The translations under genes and the position numbers were made by a program. The notes under the pieces are model-generated. The model was not told the DNA's origin, did not search any database, and saw only the letters and a list, made by a program, of their open reading frames with translations. A stretch of DNA of 64,000 nucleotides, from positions 192,501 through 256,500 of the forward strand of contig CAJNDS010002521.1 in the NCBI GenBank assembly GCA_905221605.1, written 5' to 3'. This document shows, in pieces, positions 28,102 through 36,633 of the stretch; positions within the stretch are counted from its first letter, which is position 1; each line of letters starts with the position of its first letter. This DNA is from Symbiodinium natans. Taxonomy: Eukaryota; Sar; Dinophyceae; Suessiales; Symbiodiniaceae.

Positions 28102-28187
28102 CAAAGCAGGCCAGCGGGCCCTGCGGCAGGGAGTTGTTGCAAGGCTGCCCAGTGCACCTCCGAGCCCGCAGGCCACAAGGGAAGGGA
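28102..28187 (-). CDS. Sushi-like exon
   Basis: Encodes RCTGQPCNNSLPQGPLACFG, a module boundary. Acceptor CCAAAAG|TC. The in-phase donor is GA (CTTTG|GAGGGTTT). GA donors are among the non-canonical 5' sites reported for dinoflagellates. Confidence 0.42.
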
Positions 28188-28685
28188 CTTTTGGGGGCTT
28201 AGGGTTTGGGGTTTAGGGTTTAGGGTTTGGGGTCCCTAAGCCCTAAACCCTAAACCCTGAACCCTAAAGCCTATTGAGAGGTGTAGGGGGCTTAGGAGGG
28301 GGTTGGGAGGATCTACGGGCTCATAGGTTCAAGACTCCTTTTCAGGTGTCTCTGAGTATCCTGAGTTTTCTACCGCTTGAAAGTTTAAGGAGTTAAGGGG
28401 TTCAGGGGTTAAAGGTCTGCTACTATTTGCCGAAAAAACCCAAAAACACAAGACAATACTCCCTGTATTACCCTTATACGGATGATGTGTTGCTTATTTC
28501 TTGGGGGGGGTTCTTAAGCAAATAGTGGTTTATGGACTAACCCCTCTCGAACCGCAGAGCCCTTCCTGCCCAAACAACGAAACCCCTACATCCCCCACAT
28601 CCCTACACCCCAAAACCCCCTCAAAGCCGTCAACCCTAAGCCCCTCAAGCCCTCAACCCGAAACCTCCCTAAAAGAGCCGCAAAC

Positions 28686-28758
28686 TGCCAAGGTGGCACG
28701 TGGGCAACGCCGCGCCAACGAAGGCGCCATTGTCGCAGACGAGGATTGCAGGCGTCTC
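28686..28758 (-). CDS. Sushi-like exon
   Basis: Encodes ETPAILVCDNGAFVGAALPT followed by Cys, the clearest second half-module in the window. Acceptor GCTGGCAG|GA and donor TTGGCA|GTTTGC. Confidence 0.55.
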
Positions 28759-29071
28759 CTGCCAGCAATCGAGAGCCCAATGCCCGCTTTAGGGTCTAGG
28801 GTTCGGGGCTTACATCACAGAGCAGCCCAAACCCCAAACCCTAAACTCTAAACTCTAATAAACAAATTGTCTTTTCAGTGATCTAGGTGTCCTCAGACTG
28901 AACCCACAGTCCCCGAATACCCCTTCCGCAAGGAAGATCCCTTAAGACGCAGCAGGGTCCCTGTTAAACCCCAAACCCTAACCCCCGGAATAAAGAGGAC
29001 TCCTAAACCCTAAACCCTAAACCCTAAACCCTAAACCCTAAACCCTAAACCCTAAACCCTAAACCCTAAAC

Positions 29072-29181
29072 CCTCCGAAATCGGTCCTCCGTCATGGTGA
29101 AGCCCAAGCTGCAGTGTGCCAGGCACACCTCGTCGTGCTGCTGGCTGGCGCAGCTGTGCGTGAACTGCAACTGCGCCAAGC
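29072..29181 (-). CDS. Sushi-like exon
   Basis: Encodes HSCASQQHDEVCLAHCSLGF then TMTEDRF: C-x8-C-x3-C-x2-G-F. Acceptor GCCGCAG|GC. The canonical donor is the GT inside the repeat itself (CGGAGG|GTTTAGGG), which makes the join to 28686-28758 phase 0. Confidence 0.55.
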
Positions 29182-29496
29182 CTGCGGCCTCTGCCTCAGG
29201 GTCTAGGGTTTAGGGTTTAGGGTTTAGGGGTTAGGGGTTAGGGGTTTAGGGTTTAGGGTTTAGGGTTTAGGGTTTAGGGAGAAGGGTTTAGGGTTTAGAG
29301 TTTAGGGTTTAGGGTTTAGGGTTTGGGGTTTGGGGTTTTGGGGTCTTGGGTTTTGGGTTTTGGGATATCTCTGACTCCTAATGAGCAGACTCCTAATGAG
29401 CAGTCCTATATCGTTTGAAGGTAGGTTGCTTATTTACCGCTGTGAATCCTGAACAAACTGCAAACCCTGAAGCCGGACCCCTCTGACGAGCAGAAA

Positions 29497-29866
29497 CCTA
29501 CACCCCAAACCCTAAACCCCGAACCCTAAACCCTAAACCCGAAACCCTAAACCCTAAACCCCAAACCTAAACCCTAAACCCTAAACCCTAAACCCTAAAC
29601 CCTGAACCCTAAACCCCAAACCCCAAACCCCAAACCCTAAACCCCAAACCCCAAACCCCAAACCCTAAACCCTAAACCCTAAACCCTAAACCCTGAACCC
29701 AAACCCTAAACCCCAAACCCCAAACCCCAAACCCCAAACCCTAAACCCTAAACCCTAAACCCTAAAGCCTAAACCCTAAACCCTAAACCCTAAACCCTAA
29801 ACCCTAAACCCTAAACCCTAAACCCTAAACCCTAAACCCTAAACCCTAAACCCAAACCCTAAACCT
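29497..29866 (-). repeat. CCCTAAA array with CCCCAAA and CCCTGAA variants
   Basis: About 50 heptamers on the minus-strand orientation. Variant units are clustered rather than random, as expected from local tandem duplication. The array ends directly at the exon 29868-29940. Confidence 0.88.
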
Positions 29867-29867
29867 C

Positions 29868-29940
29868 AAATCGCCAGCTGGTCGCCGACTGGGGGGAGCA
29901 AGCGCTGGTGGCCGCCAGGCGCCGGCCGGTGGTGGCGTTC
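29868..29940 (-). CDS. Possible sushi-like exon
   Basis: Encodes NATTGRRLAATSACSPQSA, similar in spacing to the NATSGATSLEG island at 4440-4531. Acceptor GACCAAG|GA. The donor is GA or GT at GAGGTTTAGGG. Confidence 0.38.
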
Positions 29941-30399
29941 CTTGGTCGGGTTTAGGGTGTAGGGTTCAGGGTTTAGGGTTTAGGGTTTAGGGTGAGGGTT
30001 GAGGGTTTAGGGTTCAGCATCTCAAGTCCGAGCATTCACTTGTCAAGCTCGTGGCTGGTATCGCAAATCTACCCACCCATCTTTTGGATCTCACAACATA
30101 AGAAAATATCATAGTTTCATCAGAAGAACGGAGTTGTCGACCCCACAACATAGCAAAACAGCATAGCTTTATTTTGTCGACCTTAATTTGTCTCAGGACA
30201 AATCACTTCTAAAACATAACCAGAACCGACGAACATTCGCCTGAACCCTCGAACGCTGGCATCGCAGGGCAGGGCATCCCCGAACCAAGCAGCCCCCTTG
30301 ATTAGAATTGTAAGGTTGGGGGGGGTGGGGGGGGGAAGGGTTCGGGTTGTGGCTGGGGAGGGGGGGGGGCCACGAGTGAGGCAAAAGTGCGCCCCGCAA

Positions 30400-30530
30400 A
30401 TGAGGCAAAAAACGGCAGTGGACGCCCACGAAGCAGGCAAATTGCCCACGAACCAGGCAAATGCCCACGAAGCAGGCAAATTCTGCCCACGAACCAGGCA
30501 AATGCCCACGAAGCAGGAAAACATTGCCTG
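30400..30530. repeat. Short tandem repeat of a 19-24 bp unit
   Basis: Five or six copies of a unit containing GCCCACGAAnCAGGCAAAT, alternating between ACCAGGC and AGCAGGC forms. It sits in the long stretch 29941-31077, which otherwise contains repeat debris, a poly-G run and AT-rich unique sequence. Small open frames across it are by-products of the repeat. Confidence 0.65.
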
Positions 30531-31077
30531 AAGATTTGCCGCCCACTGGGGCCAGTAAGGTTTAAATTGTATATAATAGGAAAGAAGGGTTTGAGGTTCA
30601 GGGCTTGGGGTTTGGGGCTTAGGGCTTAGGGTTTTGAGTTTTGGGTTTTGGGTTGGGGGTTTAGGACCTAGGGTTTAGGGTTCAGGGCCTAGGGATTTAT
30701 ATAGGTCCCTTTTCCATTTTCTGTGTGCCATGTACGTGTTCGGGGATCTCTCATTCAAATAATACGTATATTTAGCTAATCATGTCGTGCTATTATGAAA
30801 CAACCCTAAGCCACCCTTCACTTTGCATAGGAAGGAGCAACATGCATAAAAAAAAAGAAAAAAACATTCAAACTCTATGGAACTTTACGAAGCGCTAGAA
30901 TCCCCTCCTCAAACAAGGTATACACAGACCCTCAACCCTAAACTCGTTTGTAGTGGCCATCTTGAGCCTCACATAGACATGTAGGAACTGCATCAGGCGC
31001 ATCAACAGGTGTTGGCACACGAGGCCGTAAACCCTAAACCCTAAACCCTAAACCCTAAACCCTAAACCCTTGGAGTC

Positions 31078-31182
31078 AAGAATCGGCTCGCATGCAATGG
31101 CTTCGCCCGTGTGCTGAATTTCCACGGCGCTGACGGTCGCATTGAAGTGGCACTCGTATCGTCGTGCGACCCCGACATAGTC
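31078..31182 (-). CDS. Sushi-like exon
   Basis: Encodes DYVGVARRYECHFNATVSAV, then GEAIACEPIL. Acceptor CATCAG|GA. It starts in phase 0, compatible with the end of the exon at 31533-31666, and the pair completes a CCP-type module. Confidence 0.55.
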
Positions 31183-31532
31183 CTGATGGGCTCAAGGGCT
31201 GCTCTTTTTTCTGCTTCGGGTTTAGGGTTTAGGGTTTAGGGTTTAGGGTTTAGGGCTTAGGGTTTATGGTTTCAGGTTTAGGGAGGGCCCTGAAAAGTGC
31301 GGTCTACTCTTTTGCGCCTCTCTAAATACGGGGCCCTCTTGGGGGGTCCCTATTCTAGCAACCGAAAAGGGACTACGACGGCAAACTCCCACCCCCCCCC
31401 CCCCTAAACCCTAAACCCTAAAACCCCAAAACCCTAAAACCCTAAAACCCTAGAACCCTAGAACCCTAAAACCCTACACCCTAAACGGTAAACCCTAAAC
31501 CCTAATTCAACCCTAAACCCTAAACCCTAAAC

Positions 31533-31666
31533 CCCGTCCTTGAGGCAGTATGCCCAGCACTCGGCACCCACCGAGCGGTTTGAGCAGGTGCTCCCGACGC
31601 CGTCGCCGAAGGAGGGATCCGGGCAAACGGCGGGGACAACCGCGGGTATGGTGCCAGAGAAGAAGC
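31533..31666 (-). CDS. Sushi-like exon
   Basis: Encodes FSGTIPAVVPAVCPDPSF, then CSNRSVGAECWAYCLK: a module boundary followed by C-x8-C-x3-C. Acceptor CTCCCGAG|GC. The donor is either GA (CTCAAG|GACGG) or the GT of GACGGG|GTTTAGGG; both keep the phase. Confidence 0.55.
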
Positions 31667-31674
31667 CTCGGGAG

Positions 31675-31852
31675 GGTTTAGGGTTTAGGGTTTAGGGTTT
31701 AGGGTTTAGGGTTTAGGGTTTAGGGTTTAGGGTTTAGGGTTTAGGGTTTAGGGTTTAGGGTTTAGGGTTTAGGGTTTAGGGTTTAGGGTTTAGGGTTTAG
31801 GGTTTAGGGTTTAGGGTTTAGGGTTTAGGGTTTAGGGTTTAGGGTTTAGGGT
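31675..31852 (+). repeat. TTTAGGG array
   Basis: About 25 perfect heptamers starting 9 bp to the right of the exon at 31533-31666. On the coding strand it forms the 3' end of the upstream intron. Confidence 0.9.
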
Positions 31853-32356
31853 TCAGATTTCGGGTGTCGTGTTTCGGGTTTAGGCGGTGAAGGGTTTAGT
31901 TGCGTTTGCCCTGGCTCTCAGCACGTTGTACGAATTTAGGGTTGAGGATCGCAGAAGGGCTGCTTAGGGTTTAGGGTTTACTGGTTTACTGTTTGAGGTT
32001 TCGGGCTTAAGGTAATGGAGCAAAGAAGCCTTGGTATACCTTGATGCCATAAGGAGAAAGGGGCCGCAATCAAAAAGACCCAGCAGAACAGAAAAAACTC
32101 CGAAACCCTGAACCCTCAACCTCATCCCTCCAAGCCCTGTTCATGCCAACGCTCCAGACGGCTTAAATCATGTAAGCCCTAGGGTTTCAGGGTTTAGGGT
32201 TTAGGGTTTAGGGTTTAGGGTTTAGGGTTTAGGGTTGACGTACTTCGGTAGGCTGGGCAAGCCCCAAACCCTCCCTCAACCTTGAACCCTAAGCCCAAAG
32301 CCTCAAAATCAAACTCAAACACCCCGCCGCAGCCTTCCCACCAGAGACTGTCGGGC

Positions 32357-32850
32357 TGGTAGTACCCTACACCCCTGAACCCCTAAAACCCCCTAAAACC
32401 CCCTAAACCCCCTAAACCCCCTAAACCCCTAAACCCCTAAGCCCCTAAACCCCTAAAACCCTAAACCCCTATGCCTCTAAACCCAGAAAAGCCAAAAAAC
32501 CCTTAAACGCCTAAACCTCCACTCCCCTAAACCCCTAAACCTCCAATCCCCTAAACCCCTAAATCCAGAAAACCCCTAAACCCCTAAACCCCAAAAACCC
32601 CTAAACCCACAAATCCCAGAAAACCCCTAAGCCCCTAAACCCCCAATCTCCCAAACCCCTAAACCCAGAAAATCCCCTAAACCCCTAAACCGCGAAAACC
32701 CCTAAACCCGGAAAACCCCGAAGCCCCTAAAACCCAGAAAATTCCCTAATCCCCTAATCCCCTAAACGCAGCAAACCCAGAAACCTAACCCCTAATCCCC
32801 TAACCTTTAAACCCAGAAAACCCGTAAACCCCGGAGCCCCTTACCCCCAA
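32357..32850 (-). repeat. CCCCTAAA octamer-variant array
   Basis: Long run of the 8-nt variant CCCCTAAA with interspersed CCCAGAAAA units, unlike the heptamer arrays elsewhere in the window. 31853-33092 as a whole contains no exon that I can support. Confidence 0.75.
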
Positions 32851-33092
32851 ATCCTAAGTCTTAGTCAGCAAGGCTGCCGCTCGCTTGGCAAACCTTGGAT
32901 GCGTGCACTGCTTGTTTGGGGATACTAGGAAGGACCCCTGCAGACCTCTAACCTGGATATGACTGCATTCTACACACATATCGTCCCTACTACGTACCAC
33001 AAACCCAAGCCGGGATTCTGATGCATGTCTACATTGGCCCTTGAAACCCTCTGAGAAATTCTTTAAAGGGACTCCAAACCCAAAGGTAACAA

Positions 33093-33194
33093 CCCTAAGC
33101 CCTAAGCCCTAAGCCCTAAGCCCTAAGCCCTAAGCCCTAAGCCCTAAGCCCTAAGCCCTAAGCCCTAAGCCCTAAGCCCTAAGCCCTAAGCCCT
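33093..33194 (-). repeat. CCCTAAG array, flank of retroelement B
   Basis: About 14 units of the single-base variant CCCTAAG. The LTR of element B begins directly after the last unit. Confidence 0.88.
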
Positions 33195-33488
33195 TGTGAA
33201 GTCGACCAGCACTGGACTTGCACTAAACCAATGCAATCACAGCCCGGCCACGCTGTTTTACGACTTCGCGAGTTCAAGCACTTGTGCAGCTACGCCTGAG
33301 TGCGTCCGGTCGGACCGCACAGCAACCTAAGAGCTACTGTACGAAACTACCGTGCTCAAAGGCACAAGCTCGGTACTTGAGCCAAAACATTGGCATTGTT
33401 ACGAATTGCAAAACTACACATGCAAAGGAAAACAACACGCTGCACTAGCACTAAGCAAGCACTCCATGCATGCTTTGACCTGCTCACA
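33195..33488 (-). repeat. 3' LTR of copy B
   Basis: TGTGAAG...CTCACA, 294 bp. Belongs to the same U3 subtype as C and D. Differs from 50197-50490 in at least three positions that I can read (CTAAACC/CTAAGCC, AAACATTG/AAATATTG, ACTCCATG/ACACCATG). Confidence 0.92.
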
Positions 33489-34179
33489 TTCGCCCCTCAG
33501 CCGAGGCTTCCGGCTCACCAAGAGCTCGTAGTACGTCAAGCACTTCAGCAACGCGGCAAATGGGGTAGGGCGAGGGTGTCGCGTGCGACCCTGGTAGAGC
33601 CCGCACATCATGAGCATTGGCATGCGGCTTCGGCGGCAGCCCGCACTACCAAACGGACGCACGACGACAGCAGCCCTCTACGACCCTAAACCACCCCAAG
33701 TCGCGAGCGCTCACCTTTGTGCAGGCAGGCGAGGCTCCAGAGTACTGGGCAGGTCTTTGTGCTGCTAGTGCAAAGCTATGGTACAAATGGTACACTGTAC
33801 ACACTACCGGCCCTAAGCTACGGCTACGGCTACTCACCTATCCAGAACTACCCTACGGGCTACCGGACTCAGCGAGAGCCGCGCACATTGCTTGTGCCAC
33901 AGCCAGTGCAACTCGCACGCGCTTCGGCGAGCGCACTGCCGCGACCAGGACACGGTCCGCAGCACCTGCAAAAGAGCTCCCTCGACAAGAGGGGCCACAG
34001 GCAGGGCGGAGAAGAAAAGTGCGGGGAATGCAAAATGGGCAGGCTTCCAACCTGCCGCGGCTTTTTCGCCCGCAGTCACGCAAAGAAAGTGCAAAAGGTT
34101 GGCGAAGCAGCGTGCCGTGCTGCAACGCCGGCTCTGATAATGCGTGGATACATACCACGCCGCGCCAACTGGCCGCAGC

Positions 34180-36633
34180 CTACTCGATACCCTGTGGAGC
34201 AGTGTTGGGGGCACGAGTGGCGTTGCCAGCAACGTTGGAGCTACTGGCTCGCTCCAACTGAGGGCGCTTCGCAACCGCCTCATCGAGGGAGAATGCCTCA
34301 GCCGACACCCTCTGGAAATCCTCGACGTAGGACTGCGCGACAGGGTGCGTCTTGGGGACCTCAAGCTTAAGCCCTGCTTCCGCATTGGCCTTGCTGCTTG
34401 TGGTAAAATTGAGGCTCCCAATCAGCACCACCGCGCCGTCAGGCCGCAGTAGGCAAAGGGCCTTGGCATGGTGCAGCCCTTGAATCCCGGTGCCTACCTT
34501 AGCCCCGCGGCCGTCGCGAGCATAGGCGTCGCGCAAGGATGTGCCGCAACCCACCTTCACCTCGGCACCTGCGGCCGCCAAGCGTTTCAACGCTTGCCAC
34601 TGAAGCTTGGTGCGGTGGCATTGTCCCATGTCGGCGACAATCCGAACGCTTGCGCCCTTGCCAAGCGACGCTTCGATTGCCTCGATGCAGGATGGGCAAT
34701 CTAAGCTGTAAGCCCGGATGTAGATCACATCCTCTGCTGCTCCTGACCCAAGCAGCGTTTGGGCGGCCTGAATGTATGGCCCGCCCGCAAGGAATTCCGC
34801 TTCTTTGACTGGAGAACTCCTAGCGGGGGCTGGGCCCTTGTTCCTCCGGCCTGGCGTGCGCGCCACAGTGGCAGTGGCGGCACGTTGCACGGAGCCGGAA
34901 TGTGCGTGGGCTGCGCTCGCTCCATCTGCTGGGGCCGCGGCCAGGTCACGACCCGCGAGCCCCTGAAAGCAGGAGAGCCCGCGGCTCTTGGCCGCGAGTT
35001 GGGAGAAACACCCTTCACTGTTCCCCAAACCCAACACCACCTTACCCTTAGCTAGGGCATCGGAGGCGGTACTCCGAATGGAGTCTGTGAGCGCAGGACC
35101 CGCGCCTCGCTGGGCCGCGTGCAAAAACCCTAAGGAACGAGCGGTGTCCATTGCGGCATCGCAATGCCCGCAGCGTCCTTCTGCCAGGTAAGCACGACAG
35201 CCACAGGCAGCTGTCTCCTCCTTGAGATGCACCCAAACCTTATGGGTCACCCCTTTCTTGGTGCTCGCGACCTCAAACGTCGCCTCGGAGCCAAGGAGCT
35301 GAGACAGCCGCGCCTCAGGGGCCGCGGTGTTGCCATGTCGCAAATGCGCAATGCGATTGGCAACGGCACGACTCACGTACCACAGAACAGCACCGCACAA
35401 GATCACTACCACGAGAGTGATGGCTGTTCCGGCGACCCACACGGCCCGCCTCGCCCCGTGACCGATTTCCTCGACCACGTCGGCCGAAATCGTTGCAACC
35501 GCGTGCATAGAGTCCTCGACAACATGCACAGCCCCGCGGTGCAACTGCAAGGCAATCGGCGCCGACGCTGCAGCCGCCAGGCCCCACCAGCCGTTGATGT
35601 TCCCGTTGAGGGCGTGCATCAACCGATTGAGGAGCCCGCGACCTAGGAAAAAGGGGGTCCGCGGCGGAAGCGGAACACTCGGCGGCGGCCGGGCCGACCC
35701 GCACGGGAAAGCTGGGACCCAGCTGGTGCTTGGGCGGGGTTGGAGCGCGGCAACAATGCCCGCGGCGAAAGCGCCCCAGGCGTACTTGCCCCTCCCCTTG
35801 GGCTTGCCCTTGGCATCGGACTTGCCCCTGCCCTTCGGCTTGCCCTGGCCCTTGCCACGGGCGTCTGCCCAAGCACCCCACGGGTCGCGGCCCTTGCCGT
35901 GCGTCGCCTCCTCGCGACGTCTCTTGCCGCCCCTCTTCTTGTGTTTGCTTCTAAGAAGAGGCTGGATCGTTTCCTGATCCATCGCGCGATTGGCCAGAAG
36001 GATCTCGTACTCCAGCTCATCTTGGCTGCTCTCGGAGCCCGAGTCCCTCTGTTCGCCGCGCCGCGGATCCGGGATCCCGCGGGACACGACCTCTGCCAAG
36101 CGGAGAGGTGTGCTGCACCTAAAGCACAACTGCCTGAATGAAAGGTTCCATTCATAGCAGTTAGGGCACTGCCACCCTGCTATGCGGAGCGCTTCGCTGA
36201 TGTGATCATCGCGCTCCGCCTTCTCCGCCTGGCGCCGCTCCCGCTTCTTGGCGCGCTCGGCCGCCTGCGCCTCCTCGGCCGCCTGGAGGGCTTCAGCGAG
36301 TTCCTCATCGCTGAGGAGCCTCGCGGCATCTGCCCGCGCTTGTTGGTCTTCAAGCTCTTCGGCAGAAAACCTCCGCCGCCATTGCTCCGGCGCGGTTTGG
36401 GGATCCACCTCCCACCACCCGATGTCGATCCCATTGATCCATCGGCCGTCGCACGGGGCGCCCGCATTCGGGCCGCCCGCGTGCGTGGTGAGGCACTGGT
36501 CCTCGGTCACCGGGTTAATGGCTTCGCAGAAGAAGCACCGCCAGCTGCCGTAGGGGTAAAAGCGGCCTTCGACGTAGGCTCGGTTGGCTGGGAGGGCGAC
36601 CTCGTCCGCCTCATCCGCGGTGGCAGCCTCCAT
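34180..36633 (-). CDS. Copy B zinc finger-membrane-SWIM-PLD part
   Basis: 817 residues, collinear with the C-terminal third of copy A. Two RanBP2-type fingers (WRCFFCEAIN ... and WQCPNCYEWN ...), a Lys/Gly-rich basic tract, a hydrophobic membrane segment (VWVAGTAITLVVVILCGAVL), a SWIM finger (C-G-C ... C-G-H-C) and a PLD-type domain with HHAK and GSLNF near the end. One HKD-like motif per chain suggests that a dimer would be needed, as in Nuc/mitoPLD nucleases. The real frame starts at about 36728, not at a Met. Confidence 0.82.
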   Translation of the reverse strand: MEAATADEADEVALPANRAYVEGRFYPYGSWRCFFCEAINPVTEDQCLTTHAGGPNAGAPCDGRWINGIDIGWWEVDPQTAPEQWRRRFSAEELEDQQARADAARLLSDEELAEALQAAEEAQAAERAKKRERRQAEKAERDDHISEALRIAGWQCPNCYEWNLSFRQLCFRCSTPLRLAEVVSRGIPDPRRGEQRDSGSESSQDELEYEILLANRAMDQETIQPLLRSKHKKRGGKRRREEATHGKGRDPWGAWADARGKGQGKPKGRGKSDAKGKPKGRGKYAWGAFAAGIVAALQPRPSTSWVPAFPCGSARPPPSVPLPPRTPFFLGRGLLNRLMHALNGNINGWWGLAAAASAPIALQLHRGAVHVVEDSMHAVATISADVVEEIGHGARRAVWVAGTAITLVVVILCGAVLWYVSRAVANRIAHLRHGNTAAPEARLSQLLGSEATFEVASTKKGVTHKVWVHLKEETAACGCRAYLAEGRCGHCDAAMDTARSLGFLHAAQRGAGPALTDSIRSTASDALAKGKVVLGLGNSEGCFSQLAAKSRGLSCFQGLAGRDLAAAPADGASAAHAHSGSVQRAATATVARTPGRRNKGPAPARSSPVKEAEFLAGGPYIQAAQTLLGSGAAEDVIYIRAYSLDCPSCIEAIEASLGKGASVRIVADMGQCHRTKLQWQALKRLAAAGAEVKVGCGTSLRDAYARDGRGAKVGTGIQGLHHAKALCLLRPDGAVVLIGSLNFTTSSKANAEAGLKLEVPKTHPVAQSYVEDFQRVSAEAFSLDEAVAKRPQLERASSSNVAGNATRAPNTAPQGIE

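Larger units (their letters stand above)
1..33194 (-). other. Putative multi-exon gene for a sushi/CCP-like modular protein, interrupted by retroelement A
   Basis: Between the repeat arrays lie about 24 GC-rich islands of 37-135 bp that encode, on the minus strand, halves of a cysteine-rich module. The first half follows C-x7/9-C-x3-C-x2/3-G-[YWF]; the second follows [VYT]-x-C-x-x-[DN]-G-x-F-x-G-x-P-x-C-x3/4-C. This matches the sushi (CCP) plan of extracellular adhesion and recognition proteins. Islands lie between CCCTAAA arrays on their left and TTTAGGG arrays on their right; loops with the opposite flanks lack the pattern. Phase-compatible joins can be drawn for 542-435/276-205/86-1, 4042-3958/3565-3488, 23987-23939/23662-23575/23479-23409, 28187-28102/27621-27554/27305-27228, 29181-29072/28758-28686 and 31666-31533/31182-31078. 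Some sites were chosen with phase in mind, so the model is a hypothesis. Neither end of the gene is in the window, and element A splits it at 5679-22934. Confidence 0.5.

Noticed and set aside
32357-33194. CRISPR-like array
   Set aside because: Units are contiguous 7-8 nt repeats without spacers; telomere-like satellite.
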